Source: Deinandra increscens subsp. villosa
Lineage: Eukaryota > Streptophyta > Magnoliopsida > Asterales > Asteraceae
Length of the DNA stretch: 64,000 nt
Assembly: GCA_039602395.1 (NCBI GenBank)
Contig: JBCNJP010000007.1
Coordinates: 124,282,957 to 124,346,956, forward strand
Reading direction: 5' to 3'
Part shown: positions 55,355 through 64,000 of the stretch, piece by piece
How positions within the stretch are numbered: the stretch's first letter is position 1
How the letters are laid out: every line of letters begins with the position of its first letter
The notes under the pieces: model-generated
The model's input: the letters and a program-made list of their open reading frames with translations, nothing else
The model's database searches: none
What the model was told of the DNA's origin: nothing
Position numbers and translations under genes: made by a program

Positions 55355-55910
55355 CAGGGGCGGACCTACCTTATGGGCAGGGGTAGCGTCCGCTACCCCT
55401 GAACTTTTACTGCGATGTGAGATTTTTTTTTTACGTTTTTGGTATTTCGCTACCCTAAAACTATTTCTTTGCTACCTCTGAAAATATTTTATGCTACCCC
55501 TCGAATATTTTTATGGTTATTATTTAAATCCCGACATGAAGTTATGATCAAAAGCCCGTTAATTAATTAAAACCGAACAACTAACAAGTTTGTGCAATTT
55601 AGAAATACAAGTTGTAAGTTTAGGGGGTGAAGTGAAACAAATGGAGTGGATAACAAGACTCCATCGACCTTTGAAAACTGACACATTTTGGCTCATTAAA
55701 TTCAACTTAATGCAATTTCGGACAGAAAATTCTAATGCATTTTTAATGAACTTTTTTCTAATATTTAACTTATGCTCGACCCCAGCTAGGTGCTGCCGCC
55801 CCTTGGACCCCGCTTCTTTCGGGGGCGCTCCCACTGAACCCTAATTAGTCTCGACAAAACAAAAAGAAAATTGAGCGCCACCCCTAAATTTTTTTCCTTG
55901 ATCCGCCCTG
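55355..55910. mobile_element. Non-autonomous hAT element, 556 bp
   Basis: The ends are CAGGGGCGGACC and the complement of CAGGGCGGAT. The flanks ATTTAGAG (55,347-55,354) and ATTGAGAG (55,911-55,918) match at 7 of 8 bases. CTACCCC-type words recur inside. Its left end is close to that of the hAT at 5340, so the two may be related. The 91-codon minus-strand frame inside is not recognisable. Confidence 0.75.
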
Positions 55911-55918
55911 ATTGAGAG

Positions 55919-56844
55919 AGCAAGTTGACTTATTCTATAAATACCAAGTTGGGGTTATACAAAATTTTATTCTAGTATTTAGTGTGATTTTGTGGATCTA
56001 ACAGAAGTGTGAGAGTTATTCATCTAAATTGTGTGTTCTTGGACCGATTCTGATCTTGGCTTAATATATATTTTTGTTTGCTTTTTTCTCAACATTTCGA
56101 TCTAAATTTTACTAAAAACAAGTTGTTCCAAGACATTACTTTTTGATCTTGTCAATATGAGAAAATACTTTATTATACAACTAATTCAATTTTTGTAAAA
56201 TCTATACCGGAACATGGGAACAACAAAAACAATAAAATTATGTAATTATATTATAAGAAAAAGTTAAATATTACAAATTTAAATTTTATTATAAAAAAAT
56301 AAATTATATGTAAAATGAATTGCTTAAAAGAAGATTATTTTTTAAACCTTTTATGTTGAGTCCTAGCGAATTTGGTCCTAAAACAAACGAAAAATAATTA
56401 CTAAATTCCCCGTAGAGCTAATAGCTTGGTTATTTTTTTTTTTTTTGAACGGCTTATTAAATGCCTAACATGTGAAGATGTCATAATAATAAAGTTTGAT
56501 GCTCTAGTTGTCAAGTTTGCTGAAGTTCAGCGGCTGAAATGTATTTTATCAATACTAAAGGGACTGGAAGTGGCAAGTTGGAGCTGATTTCTGTTGGTGT
56601 ACGTTTCTTAACCATTGTTTAAATAGCCGTTTGTATTAGTTCTTAATCAGTTCTTTGATTCAATTCTCATTTCTCTTTGATTCATCATTGTAATCGTTCA
56701 AATTAGTCTTCAATAAATTAATCGATTGAATTCTTCTTAGATTTGTTCTTGGTTTTATACCACAATTAGAAAGATTCTGACGTATTATCACAAGACCATA
56801 AGCATTTAGGGTTTAAAATATTTTTCAAGTTATATAGTTGGAAA
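55919..56844. other. Intergenic, AT-rich
   Basis: Mostly A/T. The section 56,590-56,765 (CTGTTGGTGTACG to TACCACAATTAG) resembles a solo LTR-like promoter region, but no paired end was found. No gene. Confidence 0.35.
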
Positions 56845-57550
56845 AGGTTTTATTCTTGTTTGTTGTTTTGTCGATTACAATTTGGAAATTCACATATTCA
56901 GACAACAAACTCAACATCAACGATTTAAGAGACTTGCAAAACCCAAATCATACGTTAAGAAGTAGAACTGGACCACAACCAAATAGACCTTGCTTGAGTA
57001 TACCAAGAAGCCCACAGTGTCAATAGTCTTTGGAAGCAACTTCAACCAAATTCTGATATTTTTAAGTTAGATACGAAAGGTTCGACCCAAATTAAAAGAC
57101 TTGTGCATCCCAATTTATACGTTAAGAAGTAGAACTGGACCACAACCAAATAGACCTTGCTTGAGTATACCAAGAAGCCCACAGTGTCAATAGTCTTTGG
57201 AAGCAACTTCAACCAAATTCTGATATTTTTAAGTTAGATACGAAAGGTTCGACCCAAATTAAAAGACTTGTGCATCCCAATTTATACGTTAAGAAGTAGA
57301 ATTGGACCACAACCAAATAGACCTTGCTTGAGTATATCAAGAAGCCCACCGTGTCAATAGTCTTTGGAAGCAACTTCAACCAGATTCTAATTTTATTACA
57401 AACTCATGTGTAGCGATGTGAAATAAAAAACGGTTTGGATATCCAAATTGGTTCACCCAACCCGATCATGAAACGGTTTGTGTAGGACCTGTACTGACGC
57501 AGCCCATAGATTTTAACTGGTTTGGATATTTCCTGATACAGCTTGACTGG
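56845..57550 (+). repeat. 167-bp tandem repeat in an RLP-flank duplicate
   Basis: Units start ACGTTAAGAAGTAGAA at 56,952, 57,119 and 57,286, exactly 167 bases apart. The first two are complete and nearly identical; the third is cut at about 57,400. The surrounding sequence matches the flank upstream of the RLP N-terminal exon (53,735-54,110), where the unit occurs once, so this is a duplicated copy that then expanded. Confidence 0.88.
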
Positions 57551-57599
57551 ACCATATTTTTTAGTCTTTATAAGAAAATTAATCACCTTGTCAAATATA

Positions 57600-57751
57600 A
57601 AAAATTTCTATAATGTAATAAATTATCAATTAATGCTTTATAATGAATTTCATCATTTATAATTTTTAAATCTCTTAACCGTTTTTTTTAATATTTATCT
57701 AATATTATGAAGGTAAATTCAACTTGTATCGTATACGAGTTATTAAGCTAA
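57600..57751 (+). mobile_element. Helitron 3' end, truncated copy
   Basis: Aligns with the last 140 bases of the Helitron-like element ending at 7,451. It has a variant hairpin (CTTGTATCGTATACGAG at 57,723) and ends CTAA before T at 57,748-57,752. The stem differs in sequence but still pairs. The 5' part is missing or too diverged to see. Confidence 0.6.
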
Positions 57752-57823
57752 TGTTATATAAAGTAATATAACTTTGCCTATAACTCTCTCTAAATCTAGT
57801 TAGTGTTTCATTCCTAATAATTA

Positions 57824-60800
57824 GGGAAATCTTAGAGACATCCCATTTTTTTTTAAATACACCTGACCTAGAGGTCACTCGGAGGTCATTAGGTCACCTA
57901 TATGGGGGGTGTCACTAAGAAAACCTCACCTTAAGCTCAATAGCTCACGTATAAAAGCGGTGCCCACTAAAACTCCTGCCTTATAGGTCAAGCGGAGACC
58001 AATGGGTGACCTAAAGCTTTACGTGAGTGTGTCAGCCCACCGACAGACGCAGGAACCTAGGGTGTAAGACAGGAATCTAGGGTTACAACGTAGGAATCTA
58101 GGGTTTGCAGGTTTAAAGAGCTCACCCATAGACCTATGTGTGAGCTATAGCTGAATATTTTTTTTGGTGGCACTATGAAGATCATAATTCGGTAACCATT
58201 GTGTGACAAATCACTCAATAACATTCATTTTTATAAATGCCACACAATTATGCATATTCGTTTCGTTAAGAAATAATAAAATTCAAAAAGTTATTTAAAA
58301 TACTTTACACTATCTCATTTTAGCCAAATCTTTTAGTTTTTCAAATATTATCTTTTTTGCTTCGATACGTTTTAGTAAAAAATGATAAACATAAAACTCA
58401 TCCAAAAAAAATGTCTAGTATGTATATAACTTTTAGAATAACAATATGTTACTCACATATAAATTGTGTCATCCGTTGGAGCTTTAACAACATGTAGGGG
58501 CAGAGTATATGTATAATTTACGCAAAATATTTACAAGTATTAAGTTAGTCGCTACCTGTATAGTTATCAAAATAGGTTATAGCCTAATGGTATACCTTGT
58601 GTTTATTTTTTTTACAACTTTTGTTTGTTTTTTTTTTCTTTTTATCTCAATGATAGTTTTAGGCCATTTAAAAAAAATCTCCATGATAGTTTTAGGCCGT
58701 TTTAAAAATTCAAAATTTCAAGATCCGCCATTAGCAACATGGCCCGTCAAAATCCCAAACACCACCATTATCAAATTAAAAATACAAACATTCACAACAA
58801 AACCATTGTAAAATAAAACTACATACATAAATATAACGAGTTTGTACATATATAAACCAAAAAGTACAACTCTAACTAAAACAAACATATACCTAACCGC
58901 CCATCATGTCATCATCGGTGTCATTAACGTCGTCATCATCCGCGGAATGATGTGTACCAGAAGGGTCAACACCAAACGTGCCAGCAACAGACACACCAGG
59001 AGGTGGTGCTCTATATGGCATATTACCGGAGGCCCTCCGCTCCATCTCAGAGGCCACCAACCACGTCACACTCTGCGACAAACTCTGAAGCAAGTCATGT
59101 ATCTCACGAGGCAACCGCACAACATTATATACTCGCGGAGGATATTGGGGTGGCGACGGTGGTCGTTGATCTGCCACCGGCTCATTCGGCGCAGCCTCAT
59201 CTACCCCCTCCCCCGCGACAGGCTCCTCTACCTGCTCAATCTGCATCGCGCCCTGAAGGAACGGTGGGGGGTCAACTAAAGGCACAGGCACATACTCCAC
59301 AAGCTGAGAATAAGTCCCCACCAAACGCCACGTATTGTCCGGGAATTTCCTAATGATCCTCATCCCTGTCGCCGTCGCTCGATCCGCCCTGCGCGGGCTA
59401 ACCGGAATTAGTGGAGGGATTCTCCCGTGTGCGATACACGAACTTTTCAAACTGCAAGAAGTTTTCAAGTTGTTGCATTGGGGTTACGCCTATTTTACCT
59501 TCAGCCCTCAACTTTGCTGTCGCGTTGTATATGTCTTGAATAACAATTCTGCTATCTGGAAACTCTTTTCGAACGTCATTAAGAATGTGACTTGGCTTCA
59601 CTCTATGCTGGTATAACCTCTCAATCAGTTCCATCTCCCCATCGGACATCTTTCTAAGTTGTGCGTGCCCCTCCTCAAATACAGCAGGATCATGGTTGTG
59701 TGTCTCGTTTATCACGTCCAAGATCCACTTATCACTTTTTCCCCGATACCTCCCAACAAGCATAAAGGGACATCCAATTTTTATGCTACCGGTACGCCTG
59801 AGTACGCCCTTGATCTTGGGCTCTCCACTACGATTGCACACAAGTTCCACATCCTTTTTCTTCCTCGACTTACCAACGACAATGGCGAACTTATACTCGC
59901 TTCCTCTTTTCTTCACCCAATCCTCCAAATCCGCACGAGAGTCAAAATACTGAAAGAATTACAAGTTCAGATATCAAACGTACTAGATAAACAAATAAGT
60001 TAAATTCGAAAGAAATGCTATCATACTTGATCCGTTTTGTAGGAAACTATCACATCGCGTATGCGATAATCATTCGGTTCTTCGTCTGGGATCACATCGC
60101 TTTCTTCAGGGTGTATTGAACTACCACTATCATCTGTGTCATTCCCATTAAATGTGTCTGACACGTGTGTAAGTTCCTGCTGTGAGTGATTTCCGTAATC
60201 TGATAATTGTAGTGAGTGGTTTGATTGTGGGTCGTACGACTGTTGACCATATCCCGATAAATATTGTTGTGACTGGCACGGTTGTGGCTCGTACAACTGC
60301 TGATCATAACCCAAGAATGGTTGTGACGTGTACGGGTGTGGCTCGTACGACTGTTGGCCATAACCCGATAAGTGTTGTGAGTGGTACGGTTGTGGCTCGT
60401 ACGACTGTTTATCATAACCCGCTAGTTGTTGTTGACCGTAATCCGGTAACGATCCAAAACTTGATAATAGTGACATAAACGACCCTTGACCGTAGTCCGG
60501 TAATGGTTGTGTCTGGTACGACTCCCAAGTCGGGTGACTCCCATATACGAAATAATCCTAACAAACCGGACCGATCCAAAATTTGTTTAAAAATATACTT
60601 AGTAAGGATCACATTACATTTAAAGTATATTTAAAGATATACTAAATGTTCATATCATACAATTGTGAATTGTCAATCTATGCTTCACAATTAATGATTT
60701 TACTACAGATTATAAAATATAAGTATAGTATCTATTTTGTGAAACAAATTTAACGATTTTACTACATAAATTATAAAACATAGATGTAGATAGTACTCTA

Positions 60801-61682
60801 TAGATGGTGTCAACAATGAATTTAGTTGATTAAAAAAATAAAAACTAAACGCTAATATTATTTTTTCGAATGAATGAATTGTTTTAAGTTAATATTCTTT
60901 TTATTTTTATTTTCTTAAGGTGTTTTAAGTTAAATTATTTTTTATTTTTATTTTCTATTTTGATATTTCTAAAATATTAGAAAAGTATATATAAGTGACA
61001 AATAACAACCAAACACTTCGTAAAGAAATAAATTAGTAACTAACATTAAGAGTTAAATGAACTTAATTTAAAAACTAACTTATATTTTGAAAGATTAATT
61101 TATAAAGTTAAGGTTTGTTATACCTGGTTCAAATCTTCGTTTGTTGACTCGTTCAAATCTGGAATCTTCGACTCCCCGTCATGATCTCGTGAATTCGACA
61201 TTGTAATCTTAGATTCTCACACCAACTATATGATTAAATCAAAGTTGAAGTGTTGTTCAAAAATTGTGAACAAGTAAAAGTTAAACGTTCATAAAACGTA
61301 TCTTAGACTATCATTGGATTGTGGTGGGAAGAAGATGAATGGATTGTGGGAAGAAGGTGAAAGGATTGTGTGAAGAAGATGAACAACAAGTTCTTTATTT
61401 AAAGCTGGCATTTGGCTCCTGTAGGTCACTCGGAGATCACGGTGTGACCTATAGGTACCCCGTGAACGACCACTGTGCCACCTATCAATCACATCCTCGT
61501 ACTTCTCCGTGTTTTCCGCGTACTTGGGCGGGTTTTTCAGAGTTTTCTTGACCACACCTGTCCTAGGGGTGACTCTTAGGGCATTATGTGAGCTTTTAAT
61601 CCATGGAGGTGACTCTTAGGTCACAGAGTCACATATATAAGGGGTGCCATCCAAATTTTAAGGAGGTGTCTCTAACAGACCC
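57824..61682 (-). mobile_element. Mutator-like element (MULE), 3.86 kb, defective
   Basis: The ends GGGAAATCTTAGAGACA and the complement of GGGTCTGTTAGAGACA are inverted. The flanks TAATAATTA (57,815-57,823) and GAATAATTA (61,683-61,691) match at 8 of 9 bases. Subterminal regions on both sides are rich in AGGTCAC/GTGACCT words. The element carries a minus-strand transposase gene that has lost its catalytic core. Confidence 0.85.
58893..61202 (-). pseudogene. MULE transposase gene lacking its catalytic core
   Basis: Exons on the minus strand are 61,202-61,124, 60,557-60,027, and 59,949 downward. Exon 1 (MSNSRDHDGESKIPDLNEST) joins exon 2 out of phase, apparently because of one extra T in a T-run at 61,140. 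Exon 2 (177 codons) holds imperfect GYGQQSYEPHPY-type repeats and an acidic stretch. Exon 3 holds the FAR1/MULE-type zinc-binding DNA-binding domain: KKRGSEYKFAIVV, GCPFMLVGRY, and NETHNHDP, then MQQLENFLQFEKFVYRTREN. There the frame ends at 59,398. The expected DDE-containing transposase domain is absent, and a proline/acid-rich C-terminal remnant (59,411-58,893, RIIRKFPDNTWRLVGTYSQL onward) follows in another frame. It cannot move itself; a related full element could mobilise it. Confidence 0.85.
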
Positions 61683-61691
61683 GAATAATTA

Positions 61692-61860
61692 AGTCTACTT
61701 GGTGTTTCAAGAGAGATATGAACCAACTTTTTAAAAGATACAAATTGATCACTTGAGTAAACTAGTGGTTGCGTTTGATTATGAAATAAATAAAAATAAA
61801 CTAGTGTCAAAAGGTTCGGTTCACAAAAGGATGTCGGAGATAAACTCATGAAAATGAAAT
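61692..61860. other. Flank between MULE and dehydrin promoter
   Basis: Short AT-rich stretch with no recognised feature. Confidence 0.4.
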
Positions 61861-61863
61861 GAA

Positions 61864-61928
61864 ACGTGGCAATATACATCCAACGTGGCACATCTTCACC
61901 AATTCAGACAAAAATACCGTGACACGTG
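61864..61928 (+). promoter_or_regulatory. ABRE cluster of the dehydrin promoter
   Basis: Two ACGTGGC elements (61,864-61,870 and 61,883-61,889) and one palindromic ACACGTGT (61,922-61,929) lie within 220 bases of the dehydrin start codon. Clustered ABREs of this type bind ABF/AREB bZIP factors, so induction by abscisic acid and dehydration is expected. A weak TATA-like AAAATAAAG lies at 61,984-61,992. Confidence 0.8.
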
Positions 61929-62080
61929 TAACCTCAAAACTTGCATGCAAAAGCGTCTTATTCTTCCTCTGGTGTTTTTCCTTAAAATAAAGATTCCATC
62001 ATCGCTAGCTCCGATAAAACCCACCGTTTCCTTTCCGTTAACGTACCCTCACTACTTCAATTTGAAAGAAAAGAAAAAAA

Positions 62081-63658
62081 ATGGCAGATATTTGTGACGA
62101 ACACGGCAACCCGATTCAACTCACCGACGAAAGCGGCCGTCCGGTTCAACTCACCGATGAGCACGGTGTCCCCATGCACCTTACTGGCGTCGCCACCACC
62201 GTCGACTCAGGACAGCATGCCGGAAAAACAATCGGTGAGTCAGGACCGCATGCCGGAACAACTACTATAGACTCCGAGACCAAGATGCACGGTGGAACCC
62301 ACTTCGCTCCTATCCCGGGTGAGCCAGTCGTGGGTGGTGGGGTTGACACAACTGTGTCCGGTGGTAAGCCACCGTGCCATCCGGGAGTTGGTGATGCTGA
62401 AGGTGGAACGCAGAAGCTTGGACGTCCGGGAAGCTCTAGCTCCAGCTCTGTAAGATCATATATATCACTCCAGCAATTTTTTTTTTTTTTTTTTTTTTTT
62501 GAAGAGATCACTCCAACAAATAATTAGCTATTAAACACACTAGTGACAATACACGACACACACGAAAAAAACGAAAAAAATAAGATTTTAAATCGACATA
62601 ACATGAAACAGGAAAAACGAAAAACGAAAAAATCAGATTTTAAATCTACATATCTAATCCCCTTTTAAAAGGGTCTAGTTTGGGTCAACCCATTTAATTA
62701 AACGGTTTGCGTTTCTATTAATAGCTAGGTTTAATACGTTTAGTTAAACATGTTAATCCCTCAAATAGATCGACCAGTCAAGCTCTTTAGCGATCAACCG
62801 ATCGACTTGCAGTTCGTCAACTTGTGCCACCATTTTAGATAAAAGGGTGGCGATCAGATTACCCAACTTGTGACTCTTTTAGATAAACGGACTTTGTATG
62901 ACCTGTAGATTTGTGTGACCTGTTTGGATAAACAGGCCACGATCTACTTTTAGATAAACGGACTTTGTATGACCTGTTTAGATTAACAGGCCACGATCTA
63001 TCTAAAAGGGTCACGGTAAAAGGGTCGCGATCACAAGTTACCCAACTTGCGACCCTTTTAGATGACCCTTTTAGATAAACGGACTTTGTGTGACCGGGTA
63101 TCTAAATAGGTTGCGATCAGGTGTTACGGGTGTTACGGGTGATAAGTCTAATTTTTAAAAATTACTAAAAATATTGCGATCAGGTGTTACGGGTGATAAT
63201 TCTAATTTTTAAAAATTACTAAAAATATGGGTTGCATTCGTGATTGAGACTACATACTTCTTTTGTATTTATTTACACACAAAAGTGCTCAATTAATTAT
63301 TGGCTAATCAATTAGTTTGATGAGAAGAAAAAACATGTAACGAGTTATATAATTAACGATTTGTTGGTTGTGGGTATTGAAAGCAGTCGGAGGAGGAGGA
63401 CGGAGAAGGGGGAGAAGGAGGAAGAAGAAGGGGCTGATGCAGAAAATCAAGGAGAAGCTTCCGGGATATAAAAATAAGGAGGAAGTTCCGGAGAAGGTGT
63501 ACACCGCTACTACAAAAGTAACTGTGACGACTCCGGCAGGGCCGCCGGATGTGGCGAAAAGCGAAGAGATTCGGGTGGAGCACCACGAAGAGGAGCACGA
63601 GAAGAAGGGCTTGATTGGGAAGATCAAGGATAAGCTCCCCGGCCACCACGCACACTAG
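62081..63658 (+). CDS. Y3SK2-type dehydrin, exon 2 apparently frameshifted
   Basis: Exon 1 (62,081-62,449, 123 codons) has three Y segments (DEHGNPI, DESGRPV, DEHGVPM) and Gly/Thr-rich linkers, and ends inside the S segment at GSSSSSS/GTAAG. This is the conserved dehydrin intron site. Exon 2 after GCAG at 63,386 should read serine, an acidic stretch and a lysine run, then the K segments KKGLMQKIKEKLPG and KKGLIGKIKDKLPG, ending HHAH at 63,658. But exon 2 is 272 bases, not a multiple of three. From the TCG codon the frame gives SEEEDGEGGEGGRRRG and stops at 63,435-63,437, while both K segments lie in another frame. One A appears to be missing in the GA-rich tract around 63,412-63,416. Either the gene is a recent truncation allele or the assembly has an error there. 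Dehydrins protect membranes and enzymes during drying. ABREs lie upstream. Confidence 0.88.
62470..62502 (+). repeat. Poly(T) tract in the dehydrin intron
   Basis: A near-perfect T-run of about 26 bases lies shortly after the intron donor. It may be a reversed A-tail or simple slippage. No attached element was recognised. Confidence 0.6.
62780..63235 (+). repeat. Complex tandem repeats in the dehydrin intron
   Basis: TTTAGATAAACGGACTTTGT occurs three times (near 62,878, 62,950 and 63,071). GCGATCAGGTGTTACGGGTG with the following TCTAATTTTTAAAAATTACT occurs twice (near 63,115 and 63,177), the second copy almost exact. Further rearranged pieces (ACCCAACTTG, GGCCACGATCTA) recur between them. 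Built by repeated local duplication. Confidence 0.8.
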
Positions 63659-64000
63659 CTTAATTCTGATCAAGTCATCTGTCAGCCGTAGGTTAATGTC
63701 AGCCGTAGGTTAATTGTTTACGTTTATGGTTTTCAACGTGTGTTGTGGAATTTTATTATTTTAAATAAAGGTTATATGTTCATAGTTATGATTTGTAGTC
63801 TTCTATGTACGGTTACTTAGGCTATTCCTAATAACGGTTACTTAGGTTATTTGTAATGAGACGGTTAGTTAGGTTATTTGTAATGAGACGTTATGAGGTA
63901 AAATTTTATAATATAACGTCCCATATAATGCCTCACATCACTCCCCGGACGTCATGTTAGGTTTGGAGGTTGAAGACGCCATGCATGTTAATGGCGTCGC
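63659..64000 (+). other. Dehydrin 3' flank
   Basis: GTCATCTGTCAGCCGTAGGTTAAT-type text is duplicated just past the stop. AATAAAGG near 63,763 could serve as the polyadenylation signal. The interval 63,820-63,895 has short tandem GGTTA(C/G)TTAGGTTATTTGTA units. The last 100 bases may enter a further repeat cut by the window end. Confidence 0.45.

Noticed and set aside
55559..55834. 91-codon minus-strand frame in the hAT element
   Set aside because: No similarity to transposases or host proteins; lies within a non-autonomous element.
58509..58811. 100-codon hydrophobic plus-strand frame in the MULE
   Set aside because: Low-complexity Phe/Leu-rich sequence from T-runs; starts amid AT-rich non-coding DNA.
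63304..63673. Minus-strand frames opposite dehydrin exon 2
   Set aside because: They mirror the purine-rich coding tract of the dehydrin on the other strand.
1..64000. CRISPR arrays, bacterial operons, rRNA or intact tRNA genes
   Set aside because: None seen. Direct repeats found are short tandem or transposon repeats, and tRNA-like promoter boxes occur only within SINE-like elements.

Overview
This is a stretch of a large, transposon-rich plant nuclear genome. The host genes are plant families: an S1-group bZIP with a sucrose-control upstream ORF, a TATA-binding protein, an LRR receptor-like protein and a YSK dehydrin. They have introns with GT-AG borders, and the filler is AT-rich and packed with Ty1-copia, LINE, SINE, hAT, Mutator-like, Tourist-like and Helitron-like sequence. 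A eudicot is certain enough. Asteraceae is my guess from the style of the LINE and MULE proteins, and I cannot prove it.

Layout. Roughly 1-3.5 kb is intergenic, with a SINE-like repeat, an LTR-like fragment and a fold-back MITE. At 3.58-5.0 kb is a bZIP11/bZIP2/bZIP44-type gene whose long leader carries several uORFs, including a clear 41-residue sucrose-control peptide, and a triplicated segment just before the main ORF. The interval 5.3-15.5 kb is transposon and non-coding sequence: hAT, Helitron, two Tourist-like MITEs, a tandem-repeat/GGC-rich unit and a decayed hAT transposase. A complete, probably young Ty1-copia element lies at 15,980-20,989 (ATTGG target duplication, two LTR differences, one open gag-pol ORF). 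An intact eight-exon TBP gene follows at 22,646-26,424, with a SINE in its first coding intron.

The interval 27-38 kb holds retroelement debris, a 1-kb inverted-repeat structure, a hAT-like remnant, a decayed DnaJ-X gene that keeps its introns, a hAT MITE with a perfect 8-bp target duplication, and a 5'-truncated LINE nested in a Tourist-like MITE. From 38.9 to 53.5 kb on the minus strand lie the two ends of an LRR receptor-like protein. The signal peptide and LRRNT cap (53,519-53,156) and the C-terminal LRRs plus membrane anchor (40,566-38,876) are separated by a 12.6-kb island. That island contains an unusual GC-rich reverse transcriptase ORF with an R2-like layout (N-terminal zinc finger, RT, C-terminal zinc motif and restriction-like endonuclease block) and a second, broken copia element. 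The flanking frames would splice in phase, but an older gene break is also plausible.

The interval 54-57.8 kb has a copia remnant whose LTR-like segment carries a Mutator-like MITE, another hAT element, a 167-bp tandem repeat and a Helitron 3' end. A Mutator-like element fills 57,824-61,682; its transposase gene has a tyrosine/glutamine-rich repeat domain but has lost the catalytic core. The window ends with an ABRE-driven Y3SK2-type dehydrin (62,081-63,658), whose second exon appears to carry a one-base frameshift ahead of both K segments.

The host genes do not form a pathway. The bZIP (sugar signalling), TBP (general transcription), receptor-like protein (surface recognition) and dehydrin (desiccation protection) are separate loci embedded in successive transposon insertions.
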